Below are positions 6,242-14,154 of a DNA stretch of 21,993 bases, piece by piece. The first letter of the stretch is position 1; each line of letters starts with the position of its first letter. The notes beneath the pieces are model-generated. The model ran no database searches. It saw only the letters and a program-made list of their open reading frames with translations, and was not told the DNA's origin. This stretch comes from Spirochaetales bacterium. GTDB taxonomy: Bacteria; Spirochaetota; Spirochaetia; DSM-2461. The position numbers and the translations under genes are program-made. The DNA lies in the NCBI GenBank assembly GCA_002748225.1, contig PDRU01000077.1, positions 1-21,993 on the forward strand. Direction: 5' to 3'.

Positions 6242-7342
6242 ATGGCAGAAGTATTACTTAAAGACATCACAAAAGTGTATGACGGTGGTGTTAAAGCGGT
6301 TGACAAGGCTAACATCGAAATTAAAGACCAGGAGTTTGTGGTACTGGTCGGTCCCTCGGGATGCGGAAAATCCACAACCCTGCGGATGATTGCCGGACTG
6401 GAAGACATTACGGAAGGCGATTTGCTCATCGACGGCAAACGGATGAATGACGAAGCTCCCAAAGACCGGGACATCGCCATGGTTTTCCAGAACTACGCTC
6501 TCTATCCTCACATGACAGTATATGACAACATGGCATTCGGACTGCGCATCCGCAAGTTCGCCAAATCGGAAATTGACGCCCGTGTAAAGGAAGCAGCCCA
6601 GATTCTGGACATTGAAGAACTTCTGGACCGCAAGCCGAAGGCTCTTTCCGGCGGTCAGCGTCAGCGCGTTGCTGTAGGACGCGCCATTGTCCGGAAACCC
6701 AAAGTATTTCTCTTTGACGAACCTCTTTCCAACCTGGACGCGAAACTGCGTGTACAGATGCGGGCGGAAATTTCCTCCCTGCATACCCGTCTGCAGGCAA
6801 CCATGGTTTATGTAACGCACGACCAGGTAGAAGCCATGACCATGGGTGACAAGATCGTCGTTATGAAGAGCGGTATTATCCAGCAGATCGGTACTCCGCT
6901 GAAACTCTACAACGATCCCATTAACCGCTTTGTTGCCGGTTTCATGGGTACTCCGCCAATGAACATTGCACCCGCGGAAGTTACAGAAGAAAGCGGAAAA
7001 ATCATTGTCAGGGAAGAAGGCATGACAGTTGTTCTTCCCAAGGAAAAAGAAGACAAGCTGAAACCCTACATCGGCAAGAAAGTGTATATGGGCATCCGTT
7101 CCGAAGATCTGGAATTCACCAAATCGCCCAAGGAAAACAACCTGCGGGCAACTGTATCGGTTATTGAGCCCCTGGGAAATGAAACCCACCTCTACATCGA
7201 TACCAAAGAGAATCAATACATTGCCCGTTCGCTTCCTGTGAACGAATTCCGGGTTGGTGATGAAGTAAACTTCACCCCCGCGGTAGACAAAGTACAGTTC
7301 TTCGATTTTGAGACTGAACGCTCGCTTTTCTACACCGAATAG
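6242..7342 (+). CDS. ugpC: Sugar ABC transporter ATP-binding protein (UgpC/MalK/MsiK type)
   Basis: This is the cytoplasmic ATPase subunit that powers carbohydrate or glycerol-3-phosphate ABC importers. The 366-aa protein has Walker A GPSGCGKST (37-45), Q-loop Q83, signature LSGGQRQR (135-142), Walker B VFLFDE (155-160) and H-loop H193 in YVTHDQVEAMT. A C-terminal OB/TOBE regulatory domain of about 120 residues follows, as in MalK. The ATG at 6242 is chosen because GGGGGAGG lies 8 nt upstream. A longer in-frame start at 6224 would place that Shine-Dalgarno inside the coding region. No permease genes are adjacent, as for MsiK/MsmK-like ATPases that serve several sugar transporters. A strong terminator follows. 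Confidence 0.95.
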   Translation: MAEVLLKDITKVYDGGVKAVDKANIEIKDQEFVVLVGPSGCGKSTTLRMIAGLEDITEGDLLIDGKRMNDEAPKDRDIAMVFQNYALYPHMTVYDNMAFGLRIRKFAKSEIDARVKEAAQILDIEELLDRKPKALSGGQRQRVAVGRAIVRKPKVFLFDEPLSNLDAKLRVQMRAEISSLHTRLQATMVYVTHDQVEAMTMGDKIVVMKSGIIQQIGTPLKLYNDPINRFVAGFMGTPPMNIAPAEVTEESGKIIVREEGMTVVLPKEKEDKLKPYIGKKVYMGIRSEDLEFTKSPKENNLRATVSVIEPLGNETHLYIDTKENQYIARSLPVNEFRVGDEVNFTPAVDKVQFFDFETERSLFYTE

Positions 7343-7367
7343 CCGTATTCAGGAAAATATTTTATGT

Positions 7368-7413
7368 AAAAAGGCCGTCATTATTCCCCCTGAGGGTTAA
7401 GATGGCCTTTTTT
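7368..7413 (+). terminator. Intrinsic terminator after ugpC
   Basis: AAAAAGGCCGTC (7368-7379) pairs with GATGGCCTTTTT (7401-7412) through one G-U pair. An inner CCC/GGG pairing around TGA tightens the hairpin, and the 3' arm ends in a T run. The A/T symmetry of the arms means it may work in both directions. Confidence 0.85.
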
Positions 7414-7428
7414 ATGCTTTTTCATTAT

Positions 7429-7457
7429 TTGACGCCCTTAAAAGGCCGTGATACACT
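7429..7457 (+). promoter_or_regulatory. Promoter of the LysM lipoprotein gene
   Basis: TTGACG (7429-7434) is followed after 17 nt by TACACT (7452-7457). A TG one base upstream of the -10 makes an extended -10. It sits right after the ugpC terminator and gives a short leader containing AGGAGG. Confidence 0.62.
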
Positions 7458-7481
7458 CGGGTACAGACAGGAGGTTTGACT

Positions 7482-8942
7482 ATGTCTAATAACCGCCGTT
7501 TAAGCATTATGGCGATAATTTTTGCAGCCTTACTTATTGTTAGTTTTACAGGATGTAAAACAACCCCCGAGGCTGACACAGAGACGGATACGGTTGTAAC
7601 TGAGCAGCCCGCAAAAGATGCCGAGACTAAACCGGAACCGGCAGAACCGGCTGAACCGGCTGAACCAAAAGCTGATCCTCTGTCCAAAAAGGACATTGAA
7701 ACAGCCCGCAAGGCTGTTCAGCAGGCCAATAATGCAGGAGCCAACACCTATTTTCCAAAGGAATACCGCTCACTGGTTTCCAGACTGAACAAGGGTATTG
7801 CGAAGGGAAAGACCGATCCTGATCAGGCACGCAAAGATCTGGCAAAGGTAAAAACCGATGCTGACGCCCTCTACAAAAAGAGTATGAACTTCTGGAAGGA
7901 AAAGTATGCGGAAACTTTTTCCCGGAACGATGAAGCCCTTAAAAAGATTGAAGCTCATTTGTTTGCAGAACGGGAATACCAGAAAACACAGTCTCTTCAC
8001 GCAGAAGCTCTGGCTCTTACCGGAAAGGGTAATTTCAGCGCCGGAAAATCAAAGGCCGATGAAACACTGGAAACCCAGAGACGCCTTTATCACAACCTGA
8101 AAGAAAATATCCGCTACGTTGATATTCTTAAAAGAGACACAGAAAACTACATACAGGACGCAGAAGACAACGAGGCTTTTACATTCTCACCCGAAGAACT
8201 GAAAATGGCGGAAACAGCTTATCAGCAGGGAATTTCTGCCTACCAGAACTACGATATGCAGACAAGTGTACGTTCTCTTACAGAAGCCAAACGTCAGGCC
8301 ATTCTGGCGGCCCGAACCAGCGCTGTCCGCAAAAAGCAGTCCGAAACAGACTCGCTGATGACAGCAACCCAGAGGCGCATTGAATCCGCATCCGAACTGC
8401 AGATTCTGACCGAAGAAGGTGAAGTTGTGGCAGCTCAGCCCTGGAACGGAAACGAATTTCTGGCCAACAACCCCTTAATTGACCATGCAAAATTTGTGGA
8501 CTTTGTCGAAATTGAAGATACAAAACTCAAAGAGCTCACTGCGCCTGTTAACGCACAGTCAGGTGTTTCTGAAGACATTCCAATAGACGATGAAACCACT
8601 CAGGTTAAGGCTGACACACAGGAGTCCGATTACCTGCTTATGGCAAAGGATTTCTGGCAGAGAGGGGTTTACGCGCGTAATAACGGCGACTTTGACCTGG
8701 CTCAGGATTATTTCAAAAAAGCTCAGGCCTACACTGAAGCGTATGAATCAAATGCGGTATCCCGTACTTACACCGTTGTCCGCCGGAAAGTTGCCACCGA
8801 CTGTCTGTGGAGAATATCCGATCGCACAGATATTTACGCCGATGCCTATCTCTGGCCTAAAATATGGCGGGCTAACCGCAAAATTATCCAGAATCCCGAC
8901 CTGATTTACCCCGGGCAGATACTGGTTATCCCCCCCAAATAA
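7482..8942 (+). CDS. LysM-domain lipoprotein with helical periplasmic region
   Basis: A 486-aa exported protein. The signal peptide ends in a lipobox (SFTGC, C25), so it should be lipid-anchored in the envelope. A Glu/Pro-rich linker (PAEPAEPAEP) follows, then about 300 residues of charged amphipathic helix with TPR-like spacing (for example YYFKKAQAY-type repeats near the end). The C-terminal LysM domain (about residues 430-486) has YTV at its start, LWRISDRTDIYADAYLWPKI, and PDLIYPGQILVIPPK, which would bind peptidoglycan. The ATG at 7482 is chosen over the TTG at 7476 because AGGAGG lies 7 nt before it. The gene forms a single transcription unit, with its own promoter and flanking terminators. 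A tether or scaffold role between membrane and cell wall is inferred. Confidence 0.9.
   Translation: MSNNRRLSIMAIIFAALLIVSFTGCKTTPEADTETDTVVTEQPAKDAETKPEPAEPAEPAEPKADPLSKKDIETARKAVQQANNAGANTYFPKEYRSLVSRLNKGIAKGKTDPDQARKDLAKVKTDADALYKKSMNFWKEKYAETFSRNDEALKKIEAHLFAEREYQKTQSLHAEALALTGKGNFSAGKSKADETLETQRRLYHNLKENIRYVDILKRDTENYIQDAEDNEAFTFSPEELKMAETAYQQGISAYQNYDMQTSVRSLTEAKRQAILAARTSAVRKKQSETDSLMTATQRRIESASELQILTEEGEVVAAQPWNGNEFLANNPLIDHAKFVDFVEIEDTKLKELTAPVNAQSGVSEDIPIDDETTQVKADTQESDYLLMAKDFWQRGVYARNNGDFDLAQDYFKKAQAYTEAYESNAVSRTYTVVRRKVATDCLWRISDRTDIYADAYLWPKIWRANRKIIQNPDLIYPGQILVIPPK
7635..7667 (+). repeat. 9-bp tandem repeat encoding Glu-Pro-Ala
   Basis: GAACCGGCA/T occurs three times in a row, followed by a partial copy, within the Pro-rich linker of the LysM lipoprotein. 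Gain or loss of units keeps the frame and would only change linker length. Confidence 0.7.
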
Positions 8943-8963
8943 AATACCGGCATTTAATACATT

Positions 8964-8991
8964 CGGCAGCCTTTCCGGGCTGCCGTTTTTT
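8964..8991 (+). terminator. Intrinsic terminator after the LysM lipoprotein gene
   Basis: CGGCAGCC (8964-8971) pairs perfectly with GGCTGCCG (8978-8985) around a 6-nt loop, followed by six T residues. Confidence 0.92.
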
Positions 8992-9054
8992 GTAATAAAG
9001 TACCCCTTGAACAAGCCAACCTCTTGCACCATCATTTATAAAATCGGAGGCCAT

Positions 9055-10365
9055 ATGAAACCATTCGGAATTGTCATTGTCGGCTGCGGTACAGTAGGTA
9101 ACGCTACAGCAGTACTTTTGGAAACCCAGTCTGAGCTGTACGCCGCTAAAACAGGTACCTGTCCCGTTCTTAAGGCGCTGGTGGATGTCAACTTTACCCG
9201 GGCCCGGGAAGCCGGTTTGAATGAGCAGCTTTTTCAGGAAGATCTGAACGCTGTTCTTTCTGATCCGGATGTGCATCTGGTGGTGGAAACCGTTGGAGGT
9301 CTTACTACCGCCCGGACAATAATAAAGAAAGCCCTGAAAGCCGGTAAACACGTTGTTACAGCAAACAAGGCACTCCTGGCGCATCATGGGGCCGACCTGT
9401 TCTCCCTGGCCCGTGAAAACGGAGTAAGCATAGGTTTTGAAGCCAGCTGTGCCGGAGGAATTCCCATTGTCCGTGTTATAGCAGAAAGTCTTCTGGCTAA
9501 CCGGACCGAAGCTCTTTACGGTATTGTCAACGGCACATCGAACTTCATTCTGACCGAAATGGTGGAAAAAGACAGAACGTACGCCCAGGCACTCAAAGCC
9601 GCCCAGACCGCGGGCCTGGCCGAAGCCGATCCCACACTGGATGTCAACGGCATGGACGCGGCTCATAAACTGACACTTCTGGCATCTGTCGCATTTGGAG
9701 AAAAGATTCCGCTGGACGCCATTCCCGTGGAAGGCATTGACGGTCTGGATCTGCTGGATGTCAGCACAGGCACTGAACTGGGCTATGTTCTGAAACTGGT
9801 GGCACTGGCCAGGAAAACATCTGAAGGCCTCGAACTGTCTGTCGGCCCCGTTTTTATGCCCGGGAGTCATCCCCTGGCAAGGGTATCCGGCCCGTTTAAC
9901 GCGGTCAGTGTCTACGGCAGTGCCGTCGGCCACACAATGTACTACGGCCGGGGAGCCGGGGGAAGTCCGACGGCATCGGCCGTTGTAAGCGATATTCTTT
10001 CCATTGCCCTTGGCACCTGGCCCGTCCTTTTCTCCGCGCTGAGAAGCTGGCCCGACCGCGGCGCCTCAGCTCAGCTTGCCGATACCGGAGAATCCGTTCA
10101 CCGGTACTACATGCGTTTCATGGTTAACAATGAAAGCGGTGTTCTTAATCAGATTACCGAAATACTGGCTGCTAAAAATATCAGCGTTAACGCTTTACTG
10201 CAAAAAGAAAGCAGCAGCACCGGCTTTATTCCCATGGTTATTACAACACATCCGGCCCGGGAAAAAGATGTGGCGGCCGCCTTCAGTGCCGTTAAAAATC
10301 TCCCAACCGTTAACTCAAAAGCTGTCAGAATACGGATTATTGACGAACAGACAGAATCTATCTGA
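9055..10365 (+). CDS. hom: Homoserine dehydrogenase
   Basis: This enzyme reduces aspartate semialdehyde to homoserine with NAD(P)H, the branch point to threonine and methionine. The 436-aa protein has the N-terminal nucleotide-binding motif GCGTVG (10-15). It also has ANKALLA and EASCAGGIPIV in the Rossmann part, and GIVNGTSNFILTEM plus AEADPTLDVNGMDAAHKL in the catalytic domain, including the substrate-binding Asp/Lys region. YYGRGAGGSPTASAVVSDI comes next, and a C-terminal ACT domain (about 350-430) suggests allosteric control by an amino acid. The ATG at 9055 is used because GGAGG lies 4 nt upstream. An earlier in-frame TTG at 9007 lies before that site. The gene is tightly linked to glgP (17-bp gap). 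Confidence 0.96.
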   Translation: MKPFGIVIVGCGTVGNATAVLLETQSELYAAKTGTCPVLKALVDVNFTRAREAGLNEQLFQEDLNAVLSDPDVHLVVETVGGLTTARTIIKKALKAGKHVVTANKALLAHHGADLFSLARENGVSIGFEASCAGGIPIVRVIAESLLANRTEALYGIVNGTSNFILTEMVEKDRTYAQALKAAQTAGLAEADPTLDVNGMDAAHKLTLLASVAFGEKIPLDAIPVEGIDGLDLLDVSTGTELGYVLKLVALARKTSEGLELSVGPVFMPGSHPLARVSGPFNAVSVYGSAVGHTMYYGRGAGGSPTASAVVSDILSIALGTWPVLFSALRSWPDRGASAQLADTGESVHRYYMRFMVNNESGVLNQITEILAAKNISVNALLQKESSSTGFIPMVITTHPAREKDVAAAFSAVKNLPTVNSKAVRIRIIDEQTESI

Positions 10366-10382
10366 CACATAAGGAATAAAAA

Positions 10383-12818
10383 GTGATATTAGATAAAAAA
10401 GCATTTAAAGAAAGGGTTTTTTACTGGATAGACCGGGGAACCGGAGACGGCCTGGAAGGAGCAACACACCGCCATACCTACGAGGCTGTTTCCAGAGCGC
10501 TCATGGATGCACTGTGGGAACAGTGGCGCAAATGCGAACACACCATTGAGAAGAAAAAACTCAAACGGATATACTACTTTTCAGCCGAATTCCTTATGGG
10601 CCGGGCCCTGGGAAACAACCTTATAAACCTGAAACTCCGGGAAGAAATAGCCGCCGTTCTGGACGAAATGGGCCTGGACCTCAACGCCGCCGAAGATACC
10701 GAACCCGACGCGGCCCTGGGAAACGGCGGGCTGGGCCGTCTGGCCGCGTGTTTTATGGAATCTCTGGCAACACTCGATTTACCGGCCAGAGGATACGGCA
10801 TCCGCTACCGCTACGGAATGTTCCGCCAGCAGATAGTAAACGGCTGCCAGGTCGAAGAGCCGGATGACTGGGTATCAAAAGGAGATCCCTGGTCTATCCG
10901 CCGGGGAAACAGAACTGTTATTGTCCGATTCGGCGGCCGGGTTATTACCGAGCCGCGCGGAGACGGAACCCAGCGCTTCAAGACTGTTGATACGGAAAAT
11001 GTTGTGGCCATTCCCTATGACATGCCCATAATAGGCTGGGACACTGATACAATAAACACACTGCGTCTGTGGGAAGCCGAATCCGCCAACGGATTCAATC
11101 TTCAGCTCTTTAACAATATGGAATACATGCGCGCGGTGGAATCCCAGGCCCGTGCCCGCGACTTATCCCGGGTGCTCTACCCCAACGACAGCGGCCCCAC
11201 CGGCAAGGCGCTGCGCCTGCGCCAGCAGTACTTCTTCAGTTCCGCCTCCCTTCAGGACATCCTTCAGGGCTACAAAAGAGTATTTGGAAACGACCTGACA
11301 AAGCTTCCGGAGGCTGCGGCCATTCAACTGAACGACACTCACCCGGTTATTGCCATTCCGGAACTCATGAGGCTTCTCCTCGATGAAGAAGACATTGGCT
11401 GGGATGATGCCTGGCAGATTGTCAGCCGCACTTTTGCCTATACCAACCATACAGTTCTTTCCGAAGCTCTGGAGAAATGGCCGGTGGATCTGTTCCGGCA
11501 GGAATTTCCCCGTCTCTTCCAGATTGTTGAAGAAGTAAACCGCCGGTTCATGCTCTTTCTGGCAGAACGCTGCCCCCATGACCGGGCCCGGCATCAGAAC
11601 ATGTCCATTATCTCTAACGGCCTTATCCATATGGCCTGGCTGGCCATTGCCTCGTCTTTTTCGGTTAACGGTGTAGCGGCGCTTCACACCGAAATACTCA
11701 AAAATGAAGTTCTCAAAGACTGGTACGAGCTTTATCCGGAAAAATTCAACAATAAAACAAACGGAGTAACCCAGCGCCGATGGCTTAAAAAAGCCAATCC
11801 GGAACTCTCAGGACTTCTTGACGACATTCTGGGTACTGGATGGACAAAAGATTTCTCTCAGGTTGCCGGGCTGCGGGACAAAGCTGACGATACCGCCGTT
11901 CTGGACCGCCTGGCTCTTATTAAAAGAAAGAACAAAGAGAATCTGGCCGCTCTGACACAGCAGCTTACCTGCATTTCCGTGGACCCGGCCAGTCTTTTTG
12001 ATGTTCAGATAAAACGGCTGCATGAATACAAACGCCAGCTTTTGAACATCCTTTCCGTTATTGCCGACTGGCAGGCTCTCCGGGACGGTACAGCCGCAGA
12101 CCTGCCGCCGCGGACCGTATTCTTCGGAGCTAAAGCGGCTTCAGGCTACCGGCGGGCCAAGCAGATTATTCACCTTATTCATAAAGTTGCAGAGAAGATA
12201 AACAGCGATCCGGCAGTATCGGAACGTCTGAAAGTTGTATTCCTTCCCGATTACAAAGTAAGTCTGGCGGAAGTTATATTTCCCGCCGCGGAAATATCCC
12301 AGCAAATTTCAACCGCGGGAAAGGAAGCTTCCGGTACCGGAAACATGAAATTCATGATTAACGGAGCAGTAACTCTCGGAACCATGGACGGAGCAAACAT
12401 TGAAATTGTTCAGGAAGCAGGCAGGGAAAACGCCTTTATTTTCGGCCTCTCCGCGGAAGAGGTGCTGGAACTGCGTTCCTCCGGCACCTACAACACCTGG
12501 GAGATACTGGAAAACGATGCTTCACTCAACCGGGCGCTGAACACTCTGGTGGACGGCACCCTGACCGATGACGAATCGTTCCGTGAAATTTTTAATTCAC
12601 TGGTTTACGGCGTAGAAGGCAACAGCCCCGATGAATACTTTGTTCTGAAGGATTTCGCCAGCTATCAGCAGACCCGGAAACAGGCGGGAGAAACATGGAA
12701 AGACCCTCATAAATGGAACCGTATGTCCCTTATGAATATTGCCGGGAGCGGTCATTTCAGCTCCGACAGGACAGTGGCTCAATATGCTGAGGAAATTTGG
12801 AATATTAAACCCATTTAA
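10383..12818 (+). CDS. glgP: Glycogen/starch phosphorylase
   Basis: A pyridoxal-phosphate enzyme that releases glucose-1-phosphate from the ends of glycogen or maltodextrin chains. At 811 aa it is the usual full length. Hallmarks are YFSAEFLMGRALGNNL near the N-terminus, LGNGGLGRLAACFMESLATL, IQLNDTHPVIAIPELMR, KTNGVTQRRWL, and the PLP site EASGTGNMKFMINGA with the Schiff-base lysine K656. It continues with GTMDGANIEI. The start is GTG, with AAGGA 7 nt upstream. It lies 17 bp after hom and is probably co-transcribed with it, although the two pathways are unrelated. The short N-terminus, lacking the animal phosphorylation site, is normal for bacteria. Confidence 0.98.
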   Translation: MILDKKAFKERVFYWIDRGTGDGLEGATHRHTYEAVSRALMDALWEQWRKCEHTIEKKKLKRIYYFSAEFLMGRALGNNLINLKLREEIAAVLDEMGLDLNAAEDTEPDAALGNGGLGRLAACFMESLATLDLPARGYGIRYRYGMFRQQIVNGCQVEEPDDWVSKGDPWSIRRGNRTVIVRFGGRVITEPRGDGTQRFKTVDTENVVAIPYDMPIIGWDTDTINTLRLWEAESANGFNLQLFNNMEYMRAVESQARARDLSRVLYPNDSGPTGKALRLRQQYFFSSASLQDILQGYKRVFGNDLTKLPEAAAIQLNDTHPVIAIPELMRLLLDEEDIGWDDAWQIVSRTFAYTNHTVLSEALEKWPVDLFRQEFPRLFQIVEEVNRRFMLFLAERCPHDRARHQNMSIISNGLIHMAWLAIASSFSVNGVAALHTEILKNEVLKDWYELYPEKFNNKTNGVTQRRWLKKANPELSGLLDDILGTGWTKDFSQVAGLRDKADDTAVLDRLALIKRKNKENLAALTQQLTCISVDPASLFDVQIKRLHEYKRQLLNILSVIADWQALRDGTAADLPPRTVFFGAKAASGYRRAKQIIHLIHKVAEKINSDPAVSERLKVVFLPDYKVSLAEVIFPAAEISQQISTAGKEASGTGNMKFMINGAVTLGTMDGANIEIVQEAGRENAFIFGLSAEEVLELRSSGTYNTWEILENDASLNRALNTLVDGTLTDDESFREIFNSLVYGVEGNSPDEYFVLKDFASYQQTRKQAGETWKDPHKWNRMSLMNIAGSGHFSSDRTVAQYAEEIWNIKPI

Positions 12819-12843
12819 CGGCAGTTCCTGTTAACACGTTCTC

Positions 12844-12884
12844 AATCATCCTTCCTTTTTTGTCGATGATTAAATCAGGAAGGA
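12844..12884 (+). promoter_or_regulatory. Leader with two interlocked inverted repeats covering the RBS
   Basis: AATCATC (12844-12850) is complementary to GATGATT (12865-12871). TCCTTCCT (12849-12856) is complementary to AGGAAGGA (12877-12884), which is the Shine-Dalgarno of the next gene. The order a-b-a'-b', with a 2-nt overlap of a and b, allows either alternative hairpins or an H-type pseudoknot. Translational control is inferred. Confidence 0.45.
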
Positions 12885-12891
12885 AACCTCT

Positions 12892-13194
12892 ATGATTGAA
12901 ACAATTACTGCGGAACGAACAACAAAGATTTACTGTGCAAATTGTGTTCACTGTAAACTCATGCGAACCTTCACCGAAGAGGATAAGTATGTGCTGAGGG
13001 TACGCTGCGATGCGGGTAAATGGCGTAAGAAACTGGGCGAAGAAAAATTCTACAAGTATTTTACAGTTGCCCGGCGGGCCCTTGATGAATGCGACTGCTA
13101 CACTCCCATGGGAGAGTGCAAACCGTTCATGAAGGAACTGCGGAAAACTCTTCCCATTAAGGATGAAGTTTATACGCCCGGCCAGTCTGCCTGA
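12892..13194 (+). CDS. Small Cys-rich protein, possible metal-binding
   Basis: A 100-aa basic, soluble protein with cysteines at 15, 18, 21 (CANCVHC), 39 (RCDAGKW), 67, 69 (CDC) and 76. The CxxCxxC start and the later CxC cluster suggest binding of zinc or an iron-sulfur cluster, but I cannot name a family. A conserved-looking centre (KKLGEEKFYKYFTVARRALD) separates the cysteine groups. The start is well supported, with AGGAAGGA 7 nt before the ATG. That RBS can be paired away in a leader structure. Its 3' end overlaps the convergent S24/S26-type protease gene by 38 bp. Iron or oxidative-stress linkage is only suggested by the neighbouring sodN. Confidence 0.8.
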   Translation: MIETITAERTTKIYCANCVHCKLMRTFTEEDKYVLRVRCDAGKWRKKLGEEKFYKYFTVARRALDECDCYTPMGECKPFMKELRKTLPIKDEVYTPGQSA

Positions 13195-13510
13195 AACAGC
13201 ATACAGCTTTTCCCAGAATCTGAGCCTTTGAGACAATGCCCATTTTCTCAGCTGAAACACTCCGGGGATTTTCCCCGGTCAGCAGGCAGCCGTCTTTCGT
13301 AATACGTTGAACACGCTTTACCAGAACACCGTATTCTGAATGACGGACTACAACAATGGAATTTTCTCTTATTCTAAAGAACAGGCGCCGGACAAGAAGA
13401 TAATCTCCGGCGTTTATACGGGGAGCCATACTGTCTCCCTCAACCCTGTAAAAACGAAACATGCGGTAAAAAAGGTGCAGCTGCCGGGCAGGCTGCACCC
13501 GGTATGCCAT
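13157..13510 (-). CDS. sodX: Small S24/S26-type protease, probable nickel-SOD maturation peptidase
   Basis: A protein of up to 117 aa with the signal-peptidase-like motif VEGDSMAPRINAGDYLLVRR, giving catalytic Ser27, and the general-base Lys65 in VLVKRV. There is no transmembrane helix, which fits the short soluble peptidases that cut the propeptide from nickel superoxide dismutase. Its position directly after sodN makes that role likely (inference from context). Two starts are possible. The ATG at 13510 overlaps the sodN stop codon (TAATG) and could be translationally coupled. The ATG at 13462 (MFRFYRVEGDSM) gives the typical compact protease and lies just after a terminator hairpin that encodes the extra 16 residues. 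Neither has a Shine-Dalgarno. The 3' end overlaps the convergent Cys-rich gene by 38 bp. Confidence 0.85.
   Translation of the reverse strand: MAYRVQPARQLHLFYRMFRFYRVEGDSMAPRINAGDYLLVRRLFFRIRENSIVVVRHSEYGVLVKRVQRITKDGCLLTGENPRSVSAEKMGIVSKAQILGKAVCCFRQTGRAYKLHP
13468..13499 (-). terminator. Strong intrinsic terminator between sodN and the protease
   Basis: On the minus strand GGTGCAGCCTGCC pairs with GGCAGCTGCACC (12 bp with one bulged C), and TTTTTT follows directly. It begins about 10 nt after the sodN stop codon and overlaps the 5' end of the protease reading frame. Confidence 0.85.
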
Positions 13511-14010
13511 TAACCCAGTTTGGGATAAACAACTTCTTCAGCAGGAGCGTAAGGGCACTTGGCCTTGTAGGTGGGTACCTTTTTGGACTGCCAGAAAATT
13601 TCAGCAAACTCATTAACCAGATTCAGCAGTTCCAGACTGGCATTGCGATCCAGATGCTGTTTGGCCCTGGAACCCTGAAGCATAATTTTATGCACCAGCC
13701 CGTGAGTCTGGGGGAAAGCCTGGAACTGAGGTTCTTTAAGGAAGTCGCCCCAGATAATACGGATTTCTTCTTTAACCTTTACGGCATGAGTTTCTTTTTC
13801 AGCAACCAGCCGGGACAGACGGGCCTGGTCTTCTATGGTTAATTTTTCCTTCTGACCCAGCTCCGCAATCAGATCATCCATACGGATAACGGTAAGCGCT
13901 GCAATCTGGGCTGTAATGGGATCGTAAATCCCGCAGGGAATATCACAATGGGCACTGACTTTTTCAAAAGCAAGAATACTGTCAATTTTTTTCAATAATT
14001 TGTAAAACAT
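13510..14010 (-). CDS. sodN: Nickel-containing superoxide dismutase (precursor)
   Basis: This enzyme converts superoxide to oxygen and hydrogen peroxide using a nickel ion held by the N-terminal hook. The 166-aa precursor contains HCDIPCGIYDP at residues 21-31. This is the diagnostic hook, with His21 (His1 after processing), Cys22, Cys26 and Tyr29. The first 20 residues (MFYKLLKKIDSILAFEKVSA) would be the propeptide, which must be removed to free the His amino group. The remainder is the four-helix domain expected for the family, ending VYPKLG. It has a good RBS (AAGGAG, 6-7 nt before the ATG) and a strong promoter. A maturation protease follows immediately. With no Sec signal the mature protein should be cytoplasmic. 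Nickel SOD is best known from actinomycetes and cyanobacteria. Confidence 0.95.
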   Translation of the reverse strand: MFYKLLKKIDSILAFEKVSAHCDIPCGIYDPITAQIAALTVIRMDDLIAELGQKEKLTIEDQARLSRLVAEKETHAVKVKEEIRIIWGDFLKEPQFQAFPQTHGLVHKIMLQGSRAKQHLDRNASLELLNLVNEFAEIFWQSKKVPTYKAKCPYAPAEEVVYPKLG

Positions 14011-14036
14011 TATTAACTCCTTTTAATGTTGTAAAC

Positions 14037-14065
14037 AGAATACGGAGGAGAAAACAACTAGTCAA
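14037..14065 (-). promoter_or_regulatory. Promoter of sodN
   Basis: On the minus strand TTGACT (14060-14065) is separated by 17 nt from TATTCT (14037-14042). The leader is then about 20 nt long and contains AAGGAG. I see no clear Fur- or PerR-like operator. Confidence 0.65.
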
Positions 14066-14093
14066 GGATTCGGAGGGGAATACCGGCGAAGGC

Positions 14094-14121
14094 TTGAATA
14101 TTCATCCTTCAACCATTTAGT
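14094..14121 (+). promoter_or_regulatory. Possible promoter of the 165-aa lipoprotein gene
   Basis: TTGAAT (14094-14099) and TTTAGT (14116-14121) are separated by 16 nt. Transcription would start near 14128, downstream of the first ATG (14122), which supports the TTG start at 14155. Confidence 0.35.
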
Positions 14122-14154
14122 ATGGAGACAATATTGGCTGAGGGAGTAATTATT

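Noticed and set aside
6254..7216. 320-codon minus-strand open frame
   Set aside because: It is a shadow of the ugpC coding strand. The ABC motifs are all in the plus frame.
8926..9933. 335-codon minus-strand open frame
   Set aside because: It is antisense to homoserine dehydrogenase and crosses the terminator at 8964-8991, with no protein signature.
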